Assembly: GCA_964057225.1 (NCBI GenBank)
Contig: OZ059895.1
Coordinates: forward strand, 6,758,001-6,822,000
Direction of reading: 5' to 3'
DNA length: 64,000 nucleotides
From: Auanema rhodensis
Lineage: Eukaryota > Nematoda > Chromadorea > Rhabditida > Rhabditidae
Positions 45,301 through 59,697 of the stretch are shown here, one piece after another. The position numbers and the translations under genes are program-made. Position 1 is the stretch's first letter; each line of letters starts with the position of its first letter. The notes under the pieces were generated by a model. That model searched no databases and had not been told where the DNA came from. It was given only the letters and a program-made list of their open reading frames with translations.

Positions 45301-48300
45301 GATTATGAAGCTTGTCTATCTCTTGACCGAAAATGTTCATTGTTCAGACAATCTCAGTCTAGAATTTTGAATGTTCTTCTGAACAGGAATACGGTGCACG
45401 TGCCATTTGCCTTGAGGTATTCATCTTCATCTTTGGTTTAATTACCCAAGTTTGAGGTACTTTGATGATTCAACAAGGGTTACACCTGATGTTGAACTAA
45501 ATTTTGGAAAGCTCACTATATGTGAGCAACATTGATATTCCATCTTTCTGAAGATTCTGAAGCTTGTCTATCTCTTGATCGGAAATGTTTATTGTTCAGA
45601 CAATCTCAGTCTAGAGTTTTGAATGTTTTTCTGAAGAAGAATACGGTGCACGTGCCATTTGCCTTGAGGTATTCATCTTCATCTTTGGTTTAATTACCCA
45701 AGTTTGAGGTACTTTGATGATTCAACAAGGGTTACACCTGATGTTGAACTAAATTTTGGAAAGCTCACTATATGTGAGCAACATTGATATTTCATCTTTC
45801 TGAAGATTCTGAAGCTTGTCTCTCTCTTGATCGGAAATGTTTATTGTTCAGACAATCTCAGCCTAGAGTTTTGAATGTTTTTCTGAAGAAGAATACGGTG
45901 CACGTGCCATTTGCCTTGAGGTATTCATCTTCATCTTTGGTTTAATTACCCAAGTTTGAGGTATTTTGATAATTCAACAACGGTTACACCTGATGTTGAA
46001 CTAAATTTTGGAAAGCTCACTATATGTGAGCAACATTGATATTCCATCTTTCTGAAGATTCTGAAGCTTGTCTATCTCTTGATCGGAAATGTTTATTGTT
46101 CAGACAATCTCAGTCTAGAGTTTTGAATGTTTTTCTGAAGAAGAATACGGTGCACGTGCCATTTACCTTGAGGTATTCATCTTCATCTTTGGTTTAATTA
46201 CCCAAGTTTGAGGTATTTTGATAATTCAACAACGGTTACACCTGATGTTGAACTAAATTTTGGAAAGCTCACTATATGTGAGCAACATTGATATTCCATC
46301 TTTCTGAAGATTCTGAAGCTTGTCTATCTCTTGATCGGAAATGTTTATTGTTCAGACAATCTCAGCCTAGAGTTTTGAATGTTTTTCTGAAGAAGAATAC
46401 GGTGCACGTGCCATTTGCCTTGAGGTATTCATCTTCATCTTTGGTTTAATTACCCAAGTTTGAGGTACTTTGATGATTCAACAAGGGTTACACCTGATGT
46501 TGAACTAAATTTTGGAAAGCTCACTATATGTGAGCAACATTGATATTCCATCTTTCTGAAGATTCTGAAGCTTGTCTATCTCTTGATCGGAAATGTTTAT
46601 TGTTCAGACAATCTCAGCCTAGAGTTTTGAATGTTTTTCTGAAGAAGAATACGGTGCACGTGCCATTTGCCTTGAGGTATTCATCTTCAACTTTGGTTTA
46701 ATTACCCAAGTTTGAGGTACTTTGATGATTCAACAAGGGTTACACCTGATGTTGAACTAAATTTTGGAAAGCTCACTATATGTGAGCAACATTGATATTC
46801 CATCTTTCTGAAGATTCTGAAGCTTGTCTCTCTCTTGATCGGAAATGTTTATTGTTCAGACAATCTCAGCCTAGAGTTTTGAATGTTTTTCTGAAGAAGA
46901 ATACGGTGCACGTGCCATTTGCCTTGAGGTATTCATCTTCATCTTTGGTTTAATTACCCAAGTTTGAGGTACTTTGATGATTCAACAAGGGTTACACCTG
47001 ATGTTGAACTAAATTTTGGAAAGCTCACTATATGTGAGCAACATTGATATTCCATCTTTCTGAAGATTCTGAAGCTTGTCTCTCTCTTGATCGGAAATGT
47101 TTATTGTTCAGACAATCTCAGCCTAGAGTTTTGAATGTTTTTCTGAAGAAGAATACGGTGCACGTGCCATTTGCCTTGAGGTATTCATCTTCATCTTTGG
47201 TTTAATTACCCAAGTTTGAGGTACTTTGATGATTCAACAAGGGTTACACCTGATGTTGAACTAAATTTTGGAAAGCTCACTATATGTGAGCAACATTGAT
47301 ATTCCATCTTTCTGAAGATTCTGAAGCTTGTCTCTCTCTTGATCGGAAATGTTTATTGTTCAGACAATCTCAGCCTAGAGTTTTGAATGTTTTTCTGAAG
47401 AAGAATACGGTGCACGTGCCATTTGCCTTGAGGTATTCATCTTCATCTTTGGTTTAATTACCCAAGTTTGAGGTACTTTGATGATTCAACAAGGGTTACA
47501 CCTGATGTTGAACTAAATTTTGGAAAGCTCACTATATGTGAGCAACATTGATATTCCATCTTTCTGAAGATTCTGAAGCTTGTCTCTCTCTTGATCGGAA
47601 ATGTTTATTGTTCAGACAATCTCAGCCTAGAGTTTTGAATGTTTTTCTGAAGAAGAATACGGTGCACGTGCCATTTGCCTTGAGGTATTCATCTTCAACT
47701 TTGGTTTAATTACCCAAGTTTGAGGTACTTTGATGATTCAACAAGGGTTACACCTGATGTTGAACTAAATTTTGGAAAGCTCACTATATGTGAGCAACAT
47801 TGATATTCCATCTTTCTGAAGATTCTGAAGCTTGTCTATCTCTTGATCGGAAATGTTTATTGTTCAGACAATCTCAGCCTAGAGTTTTGAATGTTTTTCT
47901 GAAGAAGAATACGGTGCACGTGTCATTTGCCTTGAGGTATTCATCTTCAACTTTGGTTTAATTACCCAAGTTTGAGGTACTTTGATGATTCAACAAGGGT
48001 TACACCTGATGTTGAACTAAATTTTGGAAAGCTCACTATATGTGAGCAACATTGATATTCCATCTTTCTGAAGATTCGGAAGCTTGTCTATCTCTTGAAT
48101 GGAAACGTTTATTGTTCAGACAATCTCAGTCTAGAGTTTTGAATGTTTTTCTGAAGAAGAATACGGTGCACGTGCCATTTGCCTTGAGGTATTCATCTTC
48201 ATCTTTGGTTTAATTACCCAAGTTTGAGGTACTTTGATAATTCAACAACGGTTACACCTGATGTTGAACTAAATTTTGGAAAGCTCACTATATGTGAGCA

Positions 48301-51300
48301 ACATTGATATTTCATCTTTCTGAAGATTCTGAAGCTTGTCTATCTCTTGATCGGAAATGTTTATTGTTCAGACAATCTCAGCCTAGAGTTTTGAATGTTT
48401 TTCTGAAGAAGAATACGGTGCACGTGCCATTTGCCTTGAGGTATTCATCTTCATCTTTGGTTTAATTACCCAAGTTTGAGGTACTTTGATGATTCAACAA
48501 GGGTTACACCTGATGTTGAACTAAATTTTGGAAAGCTCACTATATGTGAGCAACATTGATATTCCATCTTTCTGAAGATTCTGAAGCTTGTCTCTCTCTT
48601 GATCGGAAATGTTTATTGTTCAGACAATCTCAGCCTAGAGTTTTGAATGTTTTTCTGAAGAAGAATACGGTGCACGTGCCATTTGCCTTGAGGTATTCAT
48701 CTTCATCTTTGGTTTAATTACCCAAGTTTGAGGTATTTTGATAATTCAACAACGGTTACACCTGATGTTGAACTAAATTTTGGAAAGCTCACTATATGTG
48801 AGCAACATTGATATTCCATCTTTCTGAAGATTCTGAAGCTTGTCTCTCTCTTGATCGGAAATGTTTATTGTTCAGACAATCTCAGCCTAGAGTTTTGAAT
48901 GTTTTTCTGAAGAAGAATACGGTGCACGTGCCATTTGCCTTGAGGTATTCATCTTCATCTTTGGTTTAATTACCCAAGTTTGAGGTATTTTGATGATTCA
49001 ACAAGGGTTACACCTGATGTTGAACTAAATTTTGGAAAGCTCACTATATGTGAGCAACATTGATATTCCATCTTTCTGAAGATTCTGAAGCTTGTCTATC
49101 TCTTGATCGGAAATGTTTATTGTTCAGACAATCTCAGTCTAGAGTTTTGAATGTTTTTCTGAAGAAGAATACGGTGCACGTGCCATTTACCTTGAGGTAT
49201 TCATCTTCATCTTTGGTTTAATTACCCAAGTTTGAGGTATTTTGATAATTCAACAACGGTTACACCTGATGTTGAACTAAATTTTGGAAAGCTCACTATA
49301 TGTGAGCAACATTGATATTCCATCTTTCTGAAGAATCTGAAGCTTGTCTATCTCTTGATCGGAAATGTTTATTGTTCAGACAATCTCAGTCTAGAGTTTT
49401 GAATGTTTTTCTGAAGAAGAATACGGTGCACGTGCCATTTGCCTTGAGGTATTCATCTTCATCTTTGGTTTAATTACCCAAGTTTGAGGTACTTTGATGA
49501 TTCAACAAGGGTTACACCTGATGTTGAACTAAATTTTGGAAAGCTCACTATATGTGAGCAACATTGATATTCCATCTTTCTGAAGATTCTGAAGCTTGTC
49601 TATCTCTTGATCGGAAATGTTTATTGTTCAGACAATCTCAGCCTAGAGTTTTGAATGTTTTTCTGAAGAAGAATACGGTGCACGTGCCATTTGCCTTGAG
49701 GTATTCATCTTCATCTTTGGTTTAATTACCCAAGTTTGAGGTATTTTGATAATTCAACAACGGTTACACCTGATGTTGAACTAAATTTTGGAAAGCTCAC
49801 TATATGTGAGCAACATTGATATTCCATCTTTCTGAAGATTCTGAAGCTTGTCTATCTCTTGATCGGAAATGTTTATTGTTCAGACAATCTCAGCCTAGAG
49901 TTTTGAATGTTTTTCTGAAGAAGAATACGGTGCACGTGCCATTTGCCTTGAGGTTTACATCTTCATCTTTGGTTTAATTACCCAAGTTTGAGGTACTTTG
50001 ATGATTCAACAAGGGTTACACCTGATGTTGAACTAAATTTTGGAAAGCTCACTATATGTGAGCAACATTGATATTCCATCTTTCTGAAGATTCTGAAGCT
50101 TGTCTATCTCTTGATCGGAAATGTTTATTGTTCAGACAATCTCAGTCTAGAGTTTTGAATGTTTTTCTGAAGAAGAATACGGTGCACGTGCCATTTGCCT
50201 TGAGGTATTCATCTTCATCTTTGGTTTAATTACCCAAGTTTGAGGTATTTTGATAATTCAACAACGGTTACACCTGATGTTGAACTAAATTTTGGAAAGC
50301 TCACTATATGTGAGCAACATTGATATTCCATCTTTCTGAAGAATCTGAAGCTTGTCTATCTCTTGATCGGAAATGTTTATTGTTCAGACAATCTCAGTCT
50401 AGAGTTTTGAATGTTTTTCTGAAGAAGAATACGGTGCACGTGCCATTTGCCTTGAGGTATTCATCTTCATCTTTGGTTTAATTACCCAAGTTTGAGGTAC
50501 TTTGATGATTCAACAAGGGTTACACCTGATGTTGAACTAAATTTTGGAAAGCTCACTATATGTGAGCAACATTGATATTCCATCTTTCTGAAGATTCTGA
50601 AGCTTGTCTATCTCTTGATCGGAAATGTTTATTGTTCAGACAATCTCAGCCTAGAGTTTTGAATGTTTTTCTGAAGAAGAATACGGTGCACGTGCCATTT
50701 GCCTTGAGGTATTCATCTTCATCTTTGGTTTAATTACCCAAGTTTGAGGTATTTTGATAATTCAACAACGGTTACACCTGATGTTGAACTAAATTTTGGA
50801 AAGCTCACTATATGTGAGCAACATTGATATTCCATCTTTCTGAAGATTCTGAAGCTTGTCTATCTCTTGATCGGAAATGTTTATTGTTCAGACAATCTCA
50901 GCCTAGAGTTTTGAATGTTTTTCTGAAGAAGAATACGGTGCACGTGCCATTTGCCTTGAGGTATTCATCTTCATCTTTGGTTTAATTACCCAAGTTTGAG
51001 GTACTTTGATGATTCAACAAGGGTTACACCTGATGTTGAACTAAATTTTGGAAAGCTCACTATATGTGAGCAACATTGATATTCCATCTTTCTGAAGATT
51101 CTGAAGCTTGTCTATCTCTTGATCGGAAATGTTTATTGTTCAGACAATCTCAGTCTAGAGTTTTGAATGTTTTTCTGAAGAAGAATACGGTGCACGTGCC
51201 ATTTGCCTTGAGGTATTCATCTTCATCTTTGGTTTAATTACCCAAGTTTGAGGTATTTTGATAATTCAACAACGGTTACACCTGATGTTGAACTAAATTT

Positions 51301-54300
51301 TGGAAAGCTCACTATATGTGAGCAACATTGATATTCCATCTTTCTGAAGATTCTGAAGCTTGTCTATCTCTTGATCGGAAATGTTTATTGTTCAGACAAT
51401 CTCAGTCTAGAGTTTTGAATGTTTTTCTGAAGAAGAATACGGTGCACGTGCCATTTGCCTTGAGGTATTCATCTTCATCTTTGGTTTAATTACCCTTGTT
51501 TGAGGTATTTTGATAATTCAACAAGGGTTACACCTGATGTTGAACTAAATTTTGGAAAGCTCACTATATGTGAGCAACATTGATATTCCATCTTTCTGAA
51601 GATTCGGAAGCTTGTCTATCTCTTGAATGGAAACGTTTATTGTTCAGACAATCTCAGTCTAGAGTTTTGAATGTTTTTCTGAAGAAGAATACGGTGCACG
51701 TGCCATTTGCCTTGAGGTATTCATCTTCAACTTTGGTTTAATTACCCAAGTTTGAGGTACTTTGATGATTCAACAAGGGTTACACCTGATGTTGAACTAA
51801 ATTTTGGAAAGCTCACTATATGTGAGCAACATTGATATTCCATCTTTCTGAAGATTCTGAAGCTTGTCTATCTCTTGATCGGAAATGTTTATTGTTCAGA
51901 CTATCTCAGCCTAGAGTTTTGAATGTTTTTCTGAAGAAGAATACGGTGCACGTGCCATTTGCCTTGAGGTATTCATCTTCATCTTTGGTTTAATTACCCA
52001 AGTTTGAGGTATTTTGATAATTCAACAACGGTTACACCTGATGTTGAACTAAATTTTGGAAAGCTCACTATATGTGAGCAACATTGATATTCCATCTTTC
52101 TGAAGATTCTGAAGCTTGTCTATCTCTTGATCGGAAATGTTTATTGTTCAGACAATCTCAGCCTAGAGTTTTGAATGTTTTTCTGAAGAAGAATACGGTG
52201 CACGTGCCATTTGCCTTGAGGTATTCATCTTCATCTTTGGTTTAATTACCCAAGTTTGAGGTACTTTGATGATTCAACAAGGGTTACACCTGATGTTGAA
52301 CTAAATTTTGGAAAGCTCACTATATGTGAGCAACATTGATATTCCATCTTTCTGAAGATTCTGAAGCTTGTCTATCTCTTGATCGGAAATGTTTATTGTT
52401 CAGACAATCTCAGCCTAGAGTTTTGAATGTTTTTCTGAAGAAGAATACGGTGCACGTGCCATTTGCCTTGAGGTATTCATCTTCATCTTTGGTTTAATTA
52501 CCCAAGTTTGAGGTATTTTGATAATTCAACAACGGTTACACCTGATGTTGAACTAAATTTTGGAAAGCTCACTATATGTGAGCAACATTGATATTCCATC
52601 TTTCTGAAGATTCTGAAGCTTGTCTATCTCTTGATCGGAAATGTTTATTGTTCAGACAATCTCAGCCTAGAGTTTTGAATGTTTTTCTGAAGAAGAATAC
52701 GGTGCACGTGCCATTTGCCTTGAGGTATTCATCTTCATCTTTGGTTTAATTACCCAAGTTTGAGGTACTTTGATGATTCAACAAGGGTTACACCTGATGT
52801 TGAACTAAATTTTGGAAAGCTCACTATATGTGAGCAACATTGATATTCCATCTTTCTGAAGATTCTGAAGCTTGTCTATCTCTTGATCGGAAATGTTTAT
52901 TGTTCAGACAATCTCAGTCTAGAGTTTTGAATGTTTTTCTGAAGAAGAATACGGTGCACGTGCCATTTGCCTTGAGGTATTCATCTTCATCTTTGGTTTA
53001 ATTACCCAAGTTTGAGGTATTTTGATAATTCAACAACGGTTACACCTGATGTTGAACTAAATTTTGGAAAGCTCACTATATGTGAGCAACATTGATATTC
53101 CATCTTTCTGAAGATTCTGAAGCTTGTCTATCTCTTGATCGGAAATGTTTATTGTTCAGACAATCTCAGTCTAGAGTTTTGAATGTTTTTCTGAAGAAGA
53201 ATACGGTGCACGTGCCATTTGCCTTGAGGTATTCATCTTCATCTTTGGTTTAATTACCCAAGTTTGAGGTATTTTGATAATTCAACAACGGTTACACCTG
53301 ATGTTGAACTAAATTTTGGAAAGCTCACTATATGTGAGCAACATTGATATTCCATCTTTCTGAAGATTCGGAAGCTTGTCTATCTCTTGAATGGAAACGT
53401 TTATTGTTCAGACAATCTCAGTCTAGAGTTTTGAATGTTTTTCTGAAGAAGAATACGGTGCACGTGCCATTTGCCTTGAGGTATTCATCTTCAACTTTGG
53501 TTTAATTACCCAAGTTTGAGGTACTTTGATGATTCAACAAGGGTTACACCTGATGTTGAACTAAATTTTGGAAAGCTCACTATATGTGAGCAACATTGAT
53601 ATTCCATCTTTCTGAAGATTCTGAAGCTTGTCTATCTCTTGATCGGAAATGTTTATTGTTCAGACAATCTCAGTCTAGAGTTTTGAATGTTTTTCTGAAG
53701 AAGAATACGGTGCACGTGCCATTTACCTTGAGGTATTCATCTTCATCTTTGGTTTAATTACCCAAGTTTGAGGTATTTTGATAATTCAACAACGGTTACA
53801 CCTGATGTTGAACTAAATTTTGGAAAGCTCACTATATGTGAGCAACATTGATATTCCATCTTTCTGAAGATTCGGAAGCTTGTCTATCTCTTGAATGGAA
53901 ACGTTTATTGTTCAGACAATCTCAGTCTAGAGTTTTGAATGTTTTTCTGAAGAAGAATACGGTGCACGTGCCATTTGCCTTGAGGTATTCATCTTCAACT
54001 TTGGTTTAATTACCCAAGTTTGAGGTACTTTGATGATTCAACAAGGGTTACACCTGATGTTGAACTAAATTTTGGAAAGCTCACTATATGTGAGCAACAT
54101 TGATATTCCATCTTTCTGAAGATTCTGAAGCTTGTCTATCTCTTGATCGGAAATGTTTATTGTTCAGACAATCTCAGCCTAGAGTTTTGAATGTTTTTCT
54201 GAAGAAGAATACGGTGCACGTGCCATTTACCTTGAGGTATTCATCTTCATCTTTGGTTTAATTACCCAAGTTTGAGGTATTTTGATAATTCAACAACGGT

Positions 54301-54722
54301 TACACCTGATGTTGAACTAAATTTTGGAAAGCTCACTATATGTGAGCAACATTGATATTCCATCTTTCTGAAGATTCTGAAGCTTGTCTATCTCTTGATC
54401 GGAAATGTTTATTGTTCAGACAATCTCAGCCTAGAGTTTTGAATGTTTTTCTGAAGAAGAATACGGTGCACGTGCCATTTGCCTTGAGGTATTCATCTTC
54501 ATCTTTGGTTTAATTACCCAAGTTTGAGGTATTTTGATAATTCAACAACGGTTACACCTGATGTTGAACTAAATTTTGGAAAGCTCACTATATGTGAGCA
54601 ACATTGATATTCCATCTTTCTGAAGATTCTGAAGCTTGTCTCTCTCTTGATCGGAAATGTTTATTGTTCAGACAATCTCAGCCTAGAGTTTTGAATGTTT
54701 TTCTGAAGAAGAATACGGTGCA
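36344..54722 (+). repeat. 252-bp satellite array, right flank
   Basis: About 73 monomers in the same orientation as the left array. They carry variants rare or absent on the left, such as CATCTTCAACTTTGG and CTTGTCTCTCTCTTG. One unusually diverged monomer lies at about 45290-45390. Variants such as ATTACCCTTGTTTGAGG (41661 and 51489, 39 monomers apart) and GAAGAATCTG (49331 and 50339, 4 monomers apart) show local block duplication. No genes. Confidence 0.97.
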
Positions 54723-57700
54723 GAAAGATGGAATATCAATGTTGCTCACATATAGTGAGCTTTCCAAAACTTAGTTCAACATCAGGTGTAACCGTTGTTG
54801 AATTATCAAAGTACCTCAAACTTGGGTAATTAACCCAAAGATGAAGATGAATACCTCAAGGCAAATGGCACGTGCATCGTATTCTTCTTCAGAAAAACAT
54901 TCAAAACTCTAGGCTGAGATTGTCTGAACAATAAACATTTCCGATCAAGAGAGAGACAAGCTTCAGAATCTTCAGAAAGATGGAATATCAATGTTGCTCA
55001 CATATAGTGAGCTTTCCAAAATTTAGTTCAACATCAGGTGTAACCGTTGTTGAATTATCAAAATACCTCAAACTTGGGTAATTAAACCAAAGATGAAGAT
55101 GAATACCTCAAGGCAAATGGCACGTGCACCGTATTCTTCTTCAGAAAAACATTCAAAACTCTAGGCTGAGATTGTCTGAACAATAAACATTTCCGATCAA
55201 GAGATAGACAAGCTTCAGAATCTTCAGAAAGATGGAATATCAATGTTGCTCACATATGGTGAGCTTTCCAAAATTTAGTTCAACATCAGGTGTAACCGTT
55301 GTTGAATTATCAAAATACCTCAAACTTGGGTAATTAAACCAAAGATGAAGATGAATACCTCAAGGCAAATGGCACGTGCACCGTATTCTTCTTCAGAAAA
55401 AACATTCAAAACTCTAGACTGAGATTGTCTGAACAATAAACATTTCCGATCAAGAGATAGACAAGCTTCAGAATCTTCAGAAAGATGGAATATCAATGTT
55501 GCTCACATATAGTGAGCTTTCCAAAATTTAGTTCAACATCAGGTGTAACCCTTGTTGAATCATCAAAGTACCTCAAACTTGGGTAATTAAACCAAAGATG
55601 AAGATGAATACCTCAAGGCAAATGGCACGTGCACCGTATTCTTCTTCAGAAAAACATTCAAAACTCTAGGCTGAGATTGTCTGAACAATAAACATTTCCG
55701 ATCAAGAGATAGACAAGCTTCAGAATCTTCAGAAAGATGGAATATCAATGTTGCTCACATATAGTGAGCTTTCCAAAATTTAGTTCAACATCAGGTGTAA
55801 CCGTTGTTGAATTATCAAAATACCTCAAACTTGGGTAATTAAACCAAAGATGAAGATGAATACCTCAAGGCAAATGGCACGTGCACCGTATTCTTCTTCA
55901 GAAAAACATTCAAAACTCTAGACTGAGATTGTCTGAACAATAAACATTTCCGATCAAGAGATAGACAAGCTTCAGAATCTTCAGAAAGATGGAATATCAA
56001 TGTTGCTCACATATAGTGAGCTTTCCAAAATTTAGTTCAACATCAGGTGTAACCCTTGTTGAATCATCAAAGTACCTCAAACTTGGGTAATTAAACCAAA
56101 GTTGAAGATGAATACCTCAAGGCAAATGGCACGTGCACCGTATTCTTCTTCAGAAAAACATTCAAAACTCTAGGCTGAGATTGTCTGAACAATAAACATT
56201 TCCGATCAAGAGATAGACAAGCTTCAGAATCTTCAGAAAGATGGAATATCAATGTTGCTCACATATAGTGAGCTTTCCAAAATTTAGTTCAACATCAGGT
56301 GTAACCGTTGTTGAATTATCAAAATACCTCAAACTTGGGTAATTAAACCAAAGATGAAGATGAATACCTCAAGGCAAATGGCACGTGCACCGTATTCTTC
56401 TTCAGAAAAACATTCAAAACTCTAGACTGAGATTGTCTGAACAATAAACGTTTCCATTCAAGAGATAGACAAGCTTCCGAATCTTCAGAAAGATGGAATA
56501 TCAATGTTGCTCACATATAGTGAGCTTTCCAAAATTTAGTTCAACATCAGGTGTAACCCTTGTTGAATTATCAAAATACCTCAAACAAGGGTAATTAAAC
56601 CAAAGATGAAGATGAATACCTCAAGGCAAATGGCACGTGCACCGTATTCTTCTTCAGAAAAACATTCAAAACTCTAGACTGAGATTGTCTGAACAATAAA
56701 CATTTCCGATCAAGAGATAGACAAGCTTCAGAATCTTCAGAAAGATGGAATATCAATGTTGCTCACATATAGTGAGCTTTCCAAAATTTAGTTCAACATC
56801 AGGTGTAACCGTTGTTGAATTATCAAAATACCTCAAACTTGGGTAATTAAACCAAAGATGAAGATGAATACCTCAAGGCAAATGGCACGTGCACCGTATT
56901 CTTCTTCAGAAAAACATTCAAAACTCTAGACTGAGATTGTCTGAACAATAAACATTTCCGATCAAGAGATAGACAAGCTTCAGAATCTTCAGAAAGATGG
57001 AATATCAATGTTGCTCACATATAGTGAGCTTTCCAAAATTTAGTTCAACATCAGGTGTAACCGTTGTTGAATTATCAAAATACCTCAAACTTGGGTAATT
57101 AAACCAAAGATGAAGATGAATACCTCAAGGCAAATGGCACGTGCACCGTATTCTTCTTCAGAAAAACATTCAAAACTCTAGGCTGAGATTGTCTGAACAA
57201 TAAACATTTCCGATCAAGAGATAGACAAGCTTCAGAATCTTCAGAAAGATGGAATATCAATGTTGCTCACATATAGTGAGCTTTCCAAAATTTAGTTCAA
57301 CATCAGGTGTAACCGTTGTTGAATTATCAAAATACCTCAAACTTGGGTAATTAAACCAAAGATGAAGATGAATACCTCAAGGCAAATGGCACGTGCACCG
57401 TATTCTTCTTCAGAAAAAACATTCAAAACTCTAGACTGAGATTGTCTGAACAATAAACATTTCCGATCAAGAGATAGACAAGCTTCAGAATCTTCAGAAA
57501 GATGGAATATCAATGTTGCTCACATATAGTGAGCTTTCCAAAATTTAGTTCAACATCAGGTGTAACCCTTGTTGAATCATCAAAGTACCTCAAACTTGGG
57601 TAATTAAACCAAAGATGAAGATGAATACCTCAAGGCAAATGGCACGTGCACCGTATTCTTCTTCAGAAAAACATTCAAAACTCTAGGCTGAGATTGTCTG

Positions 57701-57950
57701 AACAATAAACATTTCCGATCAAGAGATAGACAAGCTTCAGAATCTTCAGAAAGATGGAATATCAATGTTGCTCACATATAGTGAGCTTTCCAAAATTTAG
57801 TTCAACATCAGGTGTAACCCTTGTTGAATCATCAAAGTACCTCAAACTTGGGTAATTAAACCAAAGATGAAGATGAATACCTCAAGGCAAATGGCACGTG
57901 CACCGTATTCTTCTTCAGAAAAACATTCAAAACTCTAGGCTGAGATTGTT
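54723..57950 (-). repeat. Inverted satellite block 1 (about 13 monomers)
   Basis: Array orientation switches within a monomer at about 54722, with no spacer. It returns to plus through a short filler (TTTTGTTTTTC) at about 57950-57960 and a small internal deletion in the next plus monomer (CAATC joined to AGTTTGAGG). Confidence 0.93.
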
Positions 57951-57960
57951 TTTGTTTTTC

Positions 57961-59697
57961 GGAAATGTTTATTGTTCAGACAATCAGTTTGAGGTACTTT
58001 GATGATTCAACAAGGATTACACCTGATGTTGAACTAAATTTTGGAAAGCTCACTATATGTGAGCAACATTGATATTCCATTTTTCTGCAGATTCTGAAGC
58101 TTGTCTATCTCTTGATCGGAAATGTTTATTGTTCAGACAATCTCAACCTAGAGTTTTGAATGTTTTTCTGAAGAAGAATACGGTGCACGTGCCATTTGCC
58201 TTCAGGTATTCATCTTCATCTTTGGTTTAATTACCCAAGTTTGAGGTACTTTGATGATTCAACAAGGGTTACACCTGATGTTGAACTAAATTTTGGAAAG
58301 CTCACTATATGTGAGCAACATTGATATTTCATCTTTCTGAAGATTCTGAAGCTTGTCTATCTCTTGATCGGAAATGTTTATTGTCCAGACAATCTCAGCC
58401 TAGAGTTTTGAATGTTTTTCTGAAGAAGAATACGGTGCACGTGCCATTTGCCTTGAGGTATTCATCTTCATCTTTGGTTTAATTACCCAAGTTTGAGGTA
58501 TTTTGATAATTCAACAACGGTTACACCTGATGTTGAACTAAATTTTGGAAAGCTCACTATATGTGAGCAACATTGATATTCCATCTTTCTGAAGATTCTG
58601 AAGCTTGTCTATCTCTTGATCGGAAATGTTTATTGTTCAGACAATCTCAGTCTAGAGTTTTGAATGTTTTTCTGAAGAAGAATACGGTGCACGTGCCATT
58701 TACCTTGAGGTATTCATCTTCATCTTTGGTTTAATTACCCAAGTTTGAGGTATTTTGATAATTCAACAACGGTTACACCTGATGTTGAACTAAATTTTGG
58801 AAAGCTCACTATATGTGAGCAACATTGATATTCCATCTTTCTGAAGATTCGGAAGCTTGTCTATCTCTTGAATGGAAACGTTTATTGTTCAGACAATCTC
58901 AGTCTAGAGTTTTGAATGTTTTTCTGAAGAAGAATACGGTGCACGTGCCATTTGCCTTGAGGTATTCATCTTCAACTTTGGTTTAATTACCCAAGTTTGA
59001 GGTACTTTGATGATTCAACAAGGGTTACACCTGATGTTGAACTAAATTTTGGAAAGCTCACTATATGTGAGCAACATTGATATTCCATCTTTCTGAAGAT
59101 TCTGAAGCTTGTCTATCTCTTGATCGGAAATGTTTATTGTTCAGACAATCTCAGCCTAGAGTTTTGAATGTTTTTCTGAAGAAGAATACGGTGCACGTGC
59201 CATTTACCTTGAGGTATTCATCTTCATCTTTGGTTTAATTACCCAAGTTTGAGGTATTTTGATAATTCAACAACGGTTACACCTGATGTTGAACTAAATT
59301 TTGGAAAGCTCACTATATGTGAGCAACATTGATATTCCATCTTTCTGAAGATTCTGAAGCTTGTCTATCTCTTGATCGGAAATGTTTATTGTTCAGACAA
59401 TCTCAGCCTAGAGTTTTGAATGTTTTTCTGAAGAAGAATACGGTGCACGTGCCATTTGCCTTGAGGTATTCATCTTCATCTTTGGTTTAATTACCCAAGT
59501 TTGAGGTATTTTGATAATTCAACAACGGTTACACCTGATGTTGAACTAAATTTTGGAAAGCTCACTATATGTGAGCAACATTGATATTCCATCTTTCTGA
59601 AGATTCTGAAGCTTGTCTCTCTCTTGATCGGAAATGTTTATTGTTCAGACAATCTCAGCCTAGAGTTTTGAATGTTTTTCTGAAGAAGAATACGGTG
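57961..59697 (+). repeat. Direct satellite block between the inversions
   Basis: About seven plus-strand monomers. The first is shortened by an internal deletion at about 57985. It bridges the end of duplication unit 1 and the start of unit 2. Confidence 0.93.
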
